Assembly (NCBI GenBank): GCA_947475415.1
Contig: CANJLH010000002.1
Coordinates: 298,133-362,132, forward strand
Source of the DNA: Caulobacteraceae bacterium
GTDB taxonomy: Bacteria; Pseudomonadota; Alphaproteobacteria; Caulobacterales; Caulobacteraceae
DNA length: 64,000 nucleotides
Reading direction: 5' to 3'
Below, in pieces: positions 36,920-45,098 of this stretch (within the stretch, counting starts at the first letter, position 1; the number at the start of each line of letters is the position of its first letter). The notes beneath the pieces were generated by a model. The model saw only the letters and a list, made by a program, of their open reading frames with translations, was not told the origin of the DNA and searched no databases. Both the position numbers and the translations under genes were made by a program.

Positions 36920-38116
36920 TCACTTGGCCAGTAAGGCCTGAAGGCCCGCCGGCAGGGTTCGCGCCCAGGCCTGCGGCGACAGCAGGCTGGCGACCTTGTC
37001 GCGGGCGGCCGCAGATAGGCGCCGGCCAATCTCAGGATCATTGCGCAGACGAATGAGCGCGGCGGCGGCGGCGTCGAGGTCTGGATCGGCCCAGGCCTGG
37101 CCGCGGTAGGCCCCTTGGGGATCCTCCGCTGCGATCCGGCCAGCGGGCACCATCAGGGCGCAGGTCTCGTCCATGAAGTCGAGATTGCCGGACCAGGCGG
37201 TCGCGATCACCGGGGTTCCCAGAGCCATGGCCTCGGCCAAAACCAGGCCGAAACCTTCCGCCCGGTGCAGAGACAACACCGCATCGGCGCCAGCGATCAG
37301 GGCGTTGACGCGCGCCTGCGGCCAGACCTCGTCGATCACTTCCACATTTGCCGGCGCACCCCTCCTTAGAGCTTCGATCAGGCCGGGGTAGGCATCGCCG
37401 TTCTGTGCCTTGATCGTCAGGCGCACATCGGGCGCGTCGCCGAACGCGCGGACGAAAGCGGCAAGCGCGCCTTGCGGATTCTTGCGCGCGGCTGACGACT
37501 TCACATCGAAAAGAGAAATGGCGTGGAAGGCGTGCCTGCGAGGCGCAGGGCGCACGTCCGCATAGTCGGCGGCGATAATCGGGTGGGGAACGACCCGCAC
37601 GGGTGACCTGGCGCCGGTGAAGGCCCCGGCGGTATAACGGCTCGGCGCCCAAACCTCGGTGAGCAGGCTCGCGTCACGAAGCCAGCTTCGGGGCGCAGCC
37701 GGCAGCTCCCAGGCCCAGACGCCATATCGGGGGCCACGGATGTGGTTGGCCCCCAGATTAAACAACGCTAGCGGCAATTCCGGGGCGTTTAGGTGGAATA
37801 TCCAAGCGGCAGCTGGCGCCGGCGCCGGCAGGCGGGCGACGGGGTCGAAGCCCTCCTGAATGGCGATTCGTTCGACGCTAGCGCCAAGGGACTCCAGCGC
37901 TCTGGCGCACAGCTCCGCCGACCGGGCGATGCCATGCGAGCCCGTGAAGGGGCCGCAGATTCGGATGGGCCCGGCGGCCGGCGGGTCAGCTGTGGGCGGC
38001 AGACCCAACGCGACAGATTTATGGATCCCGGCCAGCAACGCCGGCGCGAATGCTCGGCGCAAGGGTGCGGGTGCGCCACGTCGCCACAGGGTTCGGGCGG
38101 CGCTGACCAGGCTCAT
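36920..38116 (-). CDS. GT4-like glycosyltransferase
   Basis: The 398-residue GT-B glycosyltransferase has the group 1 (GT4) C-terminal motifs SLHRAEGFGLVLAEAMALGTPVIAT and SGNLDFMDE, which bind the nucleotide sugar. The N-terminal half holds PIRICGPFTGSHGIARSAEL. The ARKNPQGALAAF segment is shared with the GT4 gene at 50132. It overlaps the next upstream gene by four bases (ATGA). Likely role: addition of a sugar to the surface glycan at the inner face of the membrane. Confidence 0.85.
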   Translation of the reverse strand: MSLVSAARTLWRRGAPAPLRRAFAPALLAGIHKSVALGLPPTADPPAAGPIRICGPFTGSHGIARSAELCARALESLGASVERIAIQEGFDPVARLPAPAPAAAWIFHLNAPELPLALFNLGANHIRGPRYGVWAWELPAAPRSWLRDASLLTEVWAPSRYTAGAFTGARSPVRVVPHPIIAADYADVRPAPRRHAFHAISLFDVKSSAARKNPQGALAAFVRAFGDAPDVRLTIKAQNGDAYPGLIEALRRGAPANVEVIDEVWPQARVNALIAGADAVLSLHRAEGFGLVLAEAMALGTPVIATAWSGNLDFMDETCALMVPAGRIAAEDPQGAYRGQAWADPDLDAAAAALIRLRNDPEIGRRLSAAARDKVASLLSPQAWARTLPAGLQALLAK

Positions 38117-40383
38117 GGCGGCGTGATCAGCTCAGCCAGGGCCGCGTGCAAGGGGTGGCTCGCGTCCAGGGTCATGGATCTGCGGGGTACGTCGGCAAGG
38201 GGGCGCGTTGACCAGATCTCGTCGACGAAGCTGAATCCATGGCTGTTGCGCCCCTCCGCCTCGCCGGGCGACCAGACGCCGCACGCACGCGCCCATGCGA
38301 CGCCGCGGGCGTGCAGGGCGATCGCGTCGGCGGGAACCAAGTCGGGATCGGTCAGAAAGTAGACACACCTCGCCCGCTGCGGCGCTGGCCGAGCATGGCC
38401 GACGCTGTCCAAGAATCGGCCGGCGGCGGCGACGTAAAGGGCGGAGTTTGCGGGCAGGTGCAGATTTGCCGGCGCGCGCTCGGTCACCACCAGATGCGCG
38501 CATTCGCCCACGGTCGGCGTCCGACTTGGCCCAGGCCTGCGCCTGACGCTGATCCGCGCCAACTGCATGACGGGGTGGTTGCGCACGTTAGCCGGGAGGG
38601 CTTCGAGCGCCACCCCATATTCCGCCAGCCCCCCAGCCAACAGCCAGCGCAGAAACCGCAGTCGCAGCAAGGCTGTCTTCAGGGGATAAAGGCGCTGAAG
38701 GTCAGTTCGCGCCTCGTGAATGGCGGCGAATAACCGAATGTAAGGGGCAGGCAAGCCCTCGGCGGGTCCGAGCCAGGGGCCGCGGAGCGGCGCGGTCAAC
38801 GATGTGGGCCAAAGCGCTTTTTCACTCAGACCGAAGGGACCGAACAGCCGCCGCCGCAGGTCGCTCACCTGGAGCGCTGTGTCTGCGGCCTTGGCGGCGG
38901 CATACAGCGGCGCAGGATCTTTGGAGAGGTCCGCTAACGCCGCATCCGGTAGGAGATCGAGGGCGAAGCGGCCACCGGCGGCCTCCGGGCCCAGGCACCA
39001 GGCGAACGCTTCGTCCGGATCGCGTTCGAAGCGTCGCCGCAGATCCTGGCGCGCGGCGAGCACCGCCGCCACGGCGCGGGGCGGACCATCACTGGCCGGT
39101 TCCCGCAGCCAGGCCAGGGCGCCCGAGGCAGGGCCGGTCCAAGGGGCATCGCGCCATACCGTGGCGTCCGAGGTCCGGCTGGCTTCGGCGGCGGCGGACA
39201 GGCGTTGAGCGGCGGCGACAGACGCCGCGTCGACGCCCAGCGCCTCTGCGTTGTCGGCGAACCAACGGTGGAAGGCGAAGCGGCTCTCCGAGTCGCTGCG
39301 GTCGAAGGAACCGGCCGCCGGGGCGGTGCGCCAGATGGCGTCCATCAGCCGGGTCAGGTCGGGCAGGCCCGGCGCGATCGTGTCCGGCGACGGCGCGTCG
39401 AACCAGGCTTCGCAGGCGTCATCCAGTCCGGCGCTGAAATCTGCATCGGCCCTCGCCGCCGCGAGGGCGGTGCGCCGCATGGCGGGAGTTACCAATCGGC
39501 CAGATGCGAAACGGTTGTGGGCGTATGGAATGACGCTGGTTTCGTTATGGCCGTTCCTCAACATGGCGGCGGCGAAGTCGGCGAGCAGGCCCTCTAGGGG
39601 CGAACCCGGTGTCACGGACACCCGGTTCTGATGCTTGGACAGGATACGCGGCCGGTTGGGGTCGAACCCGGAAAAATGGAAGAAGACCAGGGGGCGGCCA
39701 TCGATGGTCCAGCCGTCCTGCGTGCGGACCAGATTGCGGCCTTCGATGTTCCAGTAGGCGAGGTTCAGGCCTGGGTCGCGGATCAGGGAAACGGAATCAA
39801 CAAATCCCGGTGACAAGTCCATCCATTTCTGGTCGGTGAACAGGCCATTATCTAAATCCACCCGGCAGTCGTAGCGGCAGCGCTCGGCCCACCATTCCAG
39901 GAGCGCGATCGGCTTGGCCGCGTTGCGCATGGACGCAAAACCCAGGTTGTAGGTCCCGGCGCGCAGCAGGTCGCGGTCGTTGGGATTGGCTTCGCCCAGT
40001 AAGGGGCGGGTGGTGTGCGGCGTCAGCACCAGCTCGCCTTCAGCCAGACCTTGTCGCACCGCATCCAGCGGGCGGTAAACGCAGATGTCAGGGTCGAGGT
40101 AGGTGGCCGAGGTCACACCCGGCTCTGTCAGCAGGCGTTTGAACACGAAGGGCTTGACGGCCGTGTTGAGCTCAAGCGCGTCGTAATAGACGCTCATCGC
40201 CTTGAGTGGCGCCCCGAGGGACTCCGCGGCAATTACCTCGGCTTTGCCCGCGAGCTGGGGGATCGGGCCGTCGGTCGCGACCACGATGCGGCGCACGCCC
40301 GGTTCCGCGAGCGCCAGGCTCTCCATTAGCGTCGCCGCCTGGGCCGCGTAGTTTCGCGACACGATCGTGAAGATGACGTCCAA
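38113..40383 (-). CDS. Large GT-A type glycosyltransferase with orphan C-terminal region
   Basis: Residues 1-280 of 756 form a GT-A domain with the DXD motif in YLDPDICVY, NLGFASMRN, DQKWMDLSP and FFHFSGFDP. The same pattern occurs in the smaller glycosyltransferase at 57162. Residues from about 300 to 756 are mostly helical with no family I recognise, except that the C-terminal 100 residues carry ordered blocks such as LHLPANSALYVAAAGRFLDS. The start appears to be TTG. It overlaps the GT4 gene downstream, and the Wzt/Wzm exporter lies just upstream. Confidence 0.75.
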   Translation of the reverse strand: MDVIFTIVSRNYAAQAATLMESLALAEPGVRRIVVATDGPIPQLAGKAEVIAAESLGAPLKAMSVYYDALELNTAVKPFVFKRLLTEPGVTSATYLDPDICVYRPLDAVRQGLAEGELVLTPHTTRPLLGEANPNDRDLLRAGTYNLGFASMRNAAKPIALLEWWAERCRYDCRVDLDNGLFTDQKWMDLSPGFVDSVSLIRDPGLNLAYWNIEGRNLVRTQDGWTIDGRPLVFFHFSGFDPNRPRILSKHQNRVSVTPGSPLEGLLADFAAAMLRNGHNETSVIPYAHNRFASGRLVTPAMRRTALAAARADADFSAGLDDACEAWFDAPSPDTIAPGLPDLTRLMDAIWRTAPAAGSFDRSDSESRFAFHRWFADNAEALGVDAASVAAAQRLSAAAEASRTSDATVWRDAPWTGPASGALAWLREPASDGPPRAVAAVLAARQDLRRRFERDPDEAFAWCLGPEAAGGRFALDLLPDAALADLSKDPAPLYAAAKAADTALQVSDLRRRLFGPFGLSEKALWPTSLTAPLRGPWLGPAEGLPAPYIRLFAAIHEARTDLQRLYPLKTALLRLRFLRWLLAGGLAEYGVALEALPANVRNHPVMQLARISVRRRPGPSRTPTVGECAHLVVTERAPANLHLPANSALYVAAAGRFLDSVGHARPAPQRARCVYFLTDPDLVPADAIALHARGVAWARACGVWSPGEAEGRNSHGFSFVDEIWSTRPLADVPRRSMTLDASHPLHAALAELITPP

Positions 40384-40416
40384 ACCGGTTCGCGTCCCTA
40401 TGGCCGGCGTCGCGCC

Positions 40417-41166
40417 TCAGGCCGCCAGCAGCTCGTCGAGCTTCTTGATATCGGTGACCGGAGAGGCGATGCCGCCTTCCAGCCGCATGACCTTGTTGCA
40501 GTACAGACGCAAGAGGTCGACCTCATGCGACGCCAGAACCAGAATGCCGGCTCGCTCCACCAGATTCAGCAGTCGGCGGTGGGCGAGTTGCTGGAACTCC
40601 GCGTCACCCACGGCGATCCACTCATCCATCAGCAGCACATCGGCCTCCACGGAGGTCGCGGCGGCGAAGGCGAGCCTGGCCTGCATGCCTGCGGAATAGG
40701 TCTTCAGCGGCATGGCCAAGAAGGGACCCAGTCCAGTGAAGGCGGCGATTTCCTCCAGGCGCGACTCAATCTCCTTGGAGGTAAGGCCAGCGATGCGGCC
40801 TCGAAGACGGATATTGTCCAGGCCCGTCGCAGAGGGATCGATGCCGAGGTTGAGATCCAGGAGCGCGGCGATACGGCCATGAACCTCGACTTCACCCTCA
40901 TCGGGCTCATAGGCGCCGGAGAGCGCGCGCAGCAGCGTGGTCTTGCCGGAGCCGTTATGACCGATCAAACCCAGCCGATCACCGGGCTTCAGCTCTAGGT
41001 TCAGGTTGGTGAGCGCCGTCACCTCAGTGGCGCCATGCGAGCGGCCAAGCTTGCCACCCACGGTGACGCCCACCAGATGTTTCTTCAGCGACTTGGCGTC
41101 CACGCCATATACTGGGAACCGCAGGGTCAGATCTCTGACCGATATGGATACGGGGGGAGCCTTCAT
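40417..41166 (-). CDS. wzt: Polysaccharide ABC transporter ATP-binding protein (Wzt-like)
   Basis: The 249-residue ATPase has Walker A (GHNGSGKTTLL), a signature TYSAGMQARL and Walker B (LLMDEWIAVGD), as in O-antigen and teichoic-acid exporters (Wzt/TagH/KpsT). Most O-antigen Wzt proteins that recognise capped chains carry an extra C-terminal sugar-binding domain; this one stops after the ATPase. It is coupled to the permease by a four-base overlap. It exports a polysaccharide across the inner membrane. Confidence 0.88.
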   Translation of the reverse strand: MKAPPVSISVRDLTLRFPVYGVDAKSLKKHLVGVTVGGKLGRSHGATEVTALTNLNLELKPGDRLGLIGHNGSGKTTLLRALSGAYEPDEGEVEVHGRIAALLDLNLGIDPSATGLDNIRLRGRIAGLTSKEIESRLEEIAAFTGLGPFLAMPLKTYSAGMQARLAFAAATSVEADVLLMDEWIAVGDAEFQQLAHRRLLNLVERAGILVLASHEVDLLRLYCNKVMRLEGGIASPVTDIKKLDELLAA

Positions 41167-41996
41167 AGGTAATGCACGATCCGCCTGCGCGTGCGGGCGA
41201 AGAGAGTGAATGTGAGGCCCCAGCCCACCACCGCCATGGCGGCGAGGATTAGCCAGGCATGGGGTTCCAGCGGCTTGCCCAGCAGCGGCGCGCGGACTGC
41301 GTCCAGCATGTGGTTGAACGGATTGAACTGCAAGACGGCGTGACGGCTGGGGAATTTGTCAGCTGTCCAGAAGACGGGGGTCATGAACATGGCGAACTGC
41401 ATGACCGAAGTGACAATCTGGGGCACGTCGCGGAACCGGGCCGAGGCGATGCCCGCCAGGAGACTCGCCCAGGAGGCGTTGATGATCAGCAGCGCCACCC
41501 CGACGAGGGCGACGGGAACATTCGCGACCTTCCAGAAGCCGTAGATGATCAAGACCCCGACCACGATCACCAGGTGGTGGGCCAGGTTCAACAGGTTCCT
41601 CGCAACGGTGCGCCAAACGAAGGTGAACATCGGCAGGGAGGTCTGCGACAGCATGCCGCCAGCTTGTACGAAGGTGTCGCAACCCTCATTGATCAAACCG
41701 CCGATCACGCCAAAGAACACGATGCCCAGGGCGACATGCGGGATGAAGGCCGCAAGCGTCATCTGGAATAGCTGCGCGTAGACCACGCCGATTCCAAGCA
41801 CCATCAGGCCCATGGAAAGCGTGATCCAGAACGGCCCCAGGATCGATCCCCGGTAGCGCGAGACGATATCGTGCCGCGCCAGCGCCCAGGCCAGATCGAT
41901 GCGGCGCATGGATTGGCGCAGGTCCTTGAGCGCCATGGCGAATTCGAACGTCGCGCCGCGTCGTCCGGTCCGCAACATGTGGGTGGCGATTTCCAT
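41163..41996 (-). CDS. wzm: Polysaccharide ABC transporter permease (Wzm-like)
   Basis: The 277-residue ABC-2 permease has an N-terminal amphipathic stretch, then six membrane helices, starting with the conserved ARHDIVSRYRGSILGPFW segment of Wzm/TagG proteins. The C-terminal region includes QFNPFNHMLDAVRAPLLG. With Wzt it forms the exporter. The ATG at 41996 has GGAG six bases upstream; the open frame from 42050 begins with a TTG and is less likely. Confidence 0.9.
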   Translation of the reverse strand: MEIATHMLRTGRRGATFEFAMALKDLRQSMRRIDLAWALARHDIVSRYRGSILGPFWITLSMGLMVLGIGVVYAQLFQMTLAAFIPHVALGIVFFGVIGGLINEGCDTFVQAGGMLSQTSLPMFTFVWRTVARNLLNLAHHLVIVVGVLIIYGFWKVANVPVALVGVALLIINASWASLLAGIASARFRDVPQIVTSVMQFAMFMTPVFWTADKFPSRHAVLQFNPFNHMLDAVRAPLLGKPLEPHAWLILAAMAVVGWGLTFTLFARTRRRIVHYL

Positions 41997-42083
41997 CGGG
42001 TCTCCGGCCGGCCGCGCGGTGGGCCTAACAGGGCGCCGATTCGCGCGCAAGCGCGGCGCGTCGACGCGTGAGGCTCCGCCGAT

Positions 42084-42818
42084 CTATAGGGGTGATTCGT
42101 CCTCGAAAGGCGGATTGTCCTGTGCATCCGACTTCATTCGCCGATGATCGGCCAGATGCTGGTTGAAATGCCGACGCAGAGCCGGATCGGGTTGGGTGGC
42201 GGCGGAGACGAGGCCGCCGGCGGCGATTTCCGCGTTGGTGCGTTTGCGCACAACGAACTCTATACCGCTCTCGGTGATCGGCGTCAGGGTCTGGTCGTAG
42301 CGGGGCAGATCGTAGCGGTAGGTGGCGTTGAGCAGCGCCAACCGCTCGATATCGGCCGCCTCGCCCAGCCCGCGCAGTAGGTCGATCACATTGATGGACA
42401 GGTCGCTCCAGGAGCGCGCCTTCCAGACTGTGAAGGTCCACTTATGATCGCGATTGAAGGTCGAGGGGAAGGCCCCCTGCTCATAGAGATCCTCGTCGGG
42501 AACGGTCACGATCAGAAATCCACCTGGCTTTACGGCCGCAAACCAAGCGGCCAGGCCCGCGGCTGGATCGACCAGATGCTCTAGGCAGTGGCTTGAGTGG
42601 ATGAAGTCCTGACTCTCGGTGGGAACGCCGGCCATCAGTTGGGCGTCGCCATCTTCCCAGTCCCACACCCGCACCACGCCGAGGCGGGGAAAGAACCCCG
42701 TGTAGAGCGACAGCGGGTCGGGCTTGCCGCCTACGTCGATTCCGTCTCCGACGAACCAGCGGCGGGTGAAGCTAGGGTCGGCCATCCGCCTGACGATCGA
42801 CTTAGAGAGTTCCTTCAT
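42084..42818 (-). CDS. Class I SAM-dependent methyltransferase
   Basis: The 244-residue protein has a methyltransferase-11-like core: DGIDVGGKPDPL near the SAM site, DFIHSSHCLEHLVDP (motif II/III region) and VKPGGFLIVTVPDEDLY. It lies between the Wzm gene and hddA on the same strand, which suggests sugar or chain-end methylation. Chain-end methylation is a known length signal in some Wzm/Wzt systems, but that role is inference here. The start at 42818 is supported by its position just after hddA. Confidence 0.75.
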   Translation of the reverse strand: MKELSKSIVRRMADPSFTRRWFVGDGIDVGGKPDPLSLYTGFFPRLGVVRVWDWEDGDAQLMAGVPTESQDFIHSSHCLEHLVDPAAGLAAWFAAVKPGGFLIVTVPDEDLYEQGAFPSTFNRDHKWTFTVWKARSWSDLSINVIDLLRGLGEAADIERLALLNATYRYDLPRYDQTLTPITESGIEFVVRKRTNAEIAAGGLVSAATQPDPALRRHFNQHLADHRRMKSDAQDNPPFEDESPL

Positions 42819-42825
42819 CGGACTT

Positions 42826-43860
42826 TCACCGCACGACCCAAGAGCGCACGCCCTCGGCTTCCAGGCGGCAGCCCTGCGCTGTTCCGCCAAAGCCGGTCAA
42901 GAGCCGCTTCAGGCCCTCGCGCCGGGTCGGATCGACCAGGAACATCATGAAGCCCCCGCCCCCGGCGCCGGAGACCTTGCCGCCAAACACTCCGAATGCC
43001 TTGGCGGCGGCATACACCTGGTCCATCGCAGCAGAGGAAATGTCGGCGGCTGTCTGCTTTTTCGAGGCCCAGCCGGCGTCCAGCAGGGCGCCAAATCGCG
43101 CGAGGTCGCCGGCCAGCAACGCTTCGCGCATGTCGAATGCGCCGGCCTTAAGCGCATGCAGGCCCTGCAGGGATTTCGAATCTCCTGCGGCCATGTTGGC
43201 GGTTTGGCGGTCGATGATCGCCGCCGAATCCCGTGAAACCCCTGTGAAATAGAGCACCAGCGACTCTTCAAGTTCGCGCAGCACCTGGTCGGCCGCCTCG
43301 ACCGGCTCCACTGCGGCGGTTTCCTCTGTGAACTGCATCAGGCGCACGCCGCCGAACGCCGCCGCATACTGATCCTGGCGTCCGCCTGCGAGACCAAGGT
43401 CCCGGCGCTCGATGTCGAACGCCAGCCGCGCGATGGCCATGGCGTCCATCTCGAGGCCAAGGAATCGCCTGAACGCCTCCACCATCGCCACCACCAGGGC
43501 CGACGAACTGCCCAGGCCCGATCCTGGCGGACAATCGGCATAGGTGGTGAGCGTGAGCGCGATAGGGCGTCCCTGGGCGAATTCGGATATGAACCGGTCA
43601 TAGACGCCCGCCAACAGCCGCAGATCGGGGTCGGCGTTCAAAGGCGCGCCAGCGGAGCCCTCCCAGGCGCAGTCGCGATCGACCGCATCGAGGCGCACGC
43701 GGCCATCGTCGCGGGCCGCGATAGTGGCGTGGGCGAAGACGTCGATGGCGGCGTTAAGCACGGCCCCGCCGAACTGGTCGCAGTAGGGCGAAACGTCCGT
43801 GCCCCCGCCGCCAAACCCCAGTCTGAGCGGCGCACGAGCGCGCACCAACGCATGAGCCAT
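42826..43860 (-). CDS. hddA: GHMP kinase, D-glycero-D-manno-heptose 7-phosphate kinase
   Basis: The 344-residue GHMP kinase starts with RARAPLRLGFGGGGTDVSPY, the HddA substrate motif. It has the ATP loop PPGSGLGSSSALVVAM and the C-terminal KVSGAGGGGFMMFL. HddA phosphorylates heptose 7-phosphate to the 1,7-bisphosphate on the way to GDP-D-glycero-D-manno-heptose for surface glycans. Other steps (GmhA, GmhB, HddC) are absent from the window. It is first in a run with the methyltransferase and exporter. Confidence 0.87.
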   Translation of the reverse strand: MAHALVRARAPLRLGFGGGGTDVSPYCDQFGGAVLNAAIDVFAHATIAARDDGRVRLDAVDRDCAWEGSAGAPLNADPDLRLLAGVYDRFISEFAQGRPIALTLTTYADCPPGSGLGSSSALVVAMVEAFRRFLGLEMDAMAIARLAFDIERRDLGLAGGRQDQYAAAFGGVRLMQFTEETAAVEPVEAADQVLRELEESLVLYFTGVSRDSAAIIDRQTANMAAGDSKSLQGLHALKAGAFDMREALLAGDLARFGALLDAGWASKKQTAADISSAAMDQVYAAAKAFGVFGGKVSGAGGGGFMMFLVDPTRREGLKRLLTGFGGTAQGCRLEAEGVRSWVVR

Positions 43861-43965
43861 GGCGGGTAGTTGTCCTTTTCCTAGTTTGCGGGGTTAGTCG
43901 CCGCTGAGGTGCTTTGCAACCATGCGGGCTGCGTGATAGCCGCGTGGCGGGGGACGGTGAGCCAC

Positions 43966-45042
43966 ATGGCCAGCAGCGACCAAATTGCGCAGGATCGGCA
44001 GGCATCCGGTCTGGTCGAGCGCAGGCGGATGGCGGGTGAACCGCGGCTCGAGGGCGCCGGCGTCTGGCTGGTGGTGCCTTGCTACAAGGTGCGCAGCAAG
44101 GTGATGCAGGTCATCGCCAAGGCGCCTGTCTGGGTCGAAGGCATTGTCTGCGTTGACGACGCCTGTCCCGAGCACAGCGGCGACTTCATCGAGGCCGAAG
44201 CCAAAGACCCGCGGGTGGTGGTGATCCGCCTGACACGAAATCAGGGTGTCGGCGGCGCGACCATGGCAGGCTATGGCGAGGCGGCCCGGCGCGGTGCGCG
44301 CATTCTGGTTAAGGTCGATGGGGACGACCAGATGGACCTCGCTTACATGAGTCCGCTGGTGGCGCCGATCCTCCTGGGCGAGGCGGATTACGCCAAGGGT
44401 AACCGCTTCACCTCTTTCAGCCACTTGCAGAGCATGCCGCAGGTCCGGGTGTTTGGAAACGCCGCGCTCAGCTTCGCCGCCAAGCTGTCAACCGGCTATT
44501 GGAACATCTTCGATCCGACCAACGGCTTTACGGCTATCGAGGCCGCGGTGGCCCGGTTGATCCTGGAAAAGCGGGTGTCTCGGCGGTTCTTCTTCGAGAC
44601 CGATCTGCTTTATCACCTGTCCACTGTGCGTGCGGTGGTCCGCGATGTGCCGATGCCGGCGCGCTATGGCGATGAGGTTTCCAATATTCGCGTCGGCGCC
44701 ATCGTCGGGCCCTTCGCGTTCAGGCACCTGCGCAATTTCTTCCACCGGGTGCTTGGTCAGTATTTTGTCCGAGATTTTAACGTAGCCAGCCTGGAAATGA
44801 TTTTTGGTCTGTTGTTCCTGGCCGGCGGCGGCCTTTACGCCTTGCGGTGGTTTCTTACCCGCGATCCGGGTGTGGCCGCGTCGGCGGGCGTTGTCATGGC
44901 CGCGGCGTTGCCGGTGATCGTGGGGGTGCAATTTCTGCTCCAGGCCATGCATTACGACGTACTCAGCGCGCCATCGAAACCGATTCATCCCTACCTGCGC
45001 ACCATTGAGCGGATGGAGGCCGAAGCCGACACCGAGGCTTGA
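43966..45042 (+). CDS. GT2 family glycosyltransferase with membrane C-terminus
   Basis: The 358-residue protein has a GT2 domain (VVPCYKVRSKVMQV, DDACPEHSGD, TRNQGVGGATMAGYGEAAR, DGDDQMD with the DXD) and two C-terminal membrane helices (about 280-300, 310-330). It resembles DPM1/ArnC-type polyprenyl-phosphate glycosyltransferases. The start at 43966 has GGTGAG; a later Met at 44029 is possible. It is transcribed opposite to hddA. Confidence 0.85.
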   Translation: MASSDQIAQDRQASGLVERRRMAGEPRLEGAGVWLVVPCYKVRSKVMQVIAKAPVWVEGIVCVDDACPEHSGDFIEAEAKDPRVVVIRLTRNQGVGGATMAGYGEAARRGARILVKVDGDDQMDLAYMSPLVAPILLGEADYAKGNRFTSFSHLQSMPQVRVFGNAALSFAAKLSTGYWNIFDPTNGFTAIEAAVARLILEKRVSRRFFFETDLLYHLSTVRAVVRDVPMPARYGDEVSNIRVGAIVGPFAFRHLRNFFHRVLGQYFVRDFNVASLEMIFGLLFLAGGGLYALRWFLTRDPGVAASAGVVMAAALPVIVGVQFLLQAMHYDVLSAPSKPIHPYLRTIERMEAEADTEA

Positions 45043-45098
45043 CGGCGTCGTGCGGCGGGCGTCTTGGGCATGGCGTCGGCGGTTGACGGAAAGACGAT

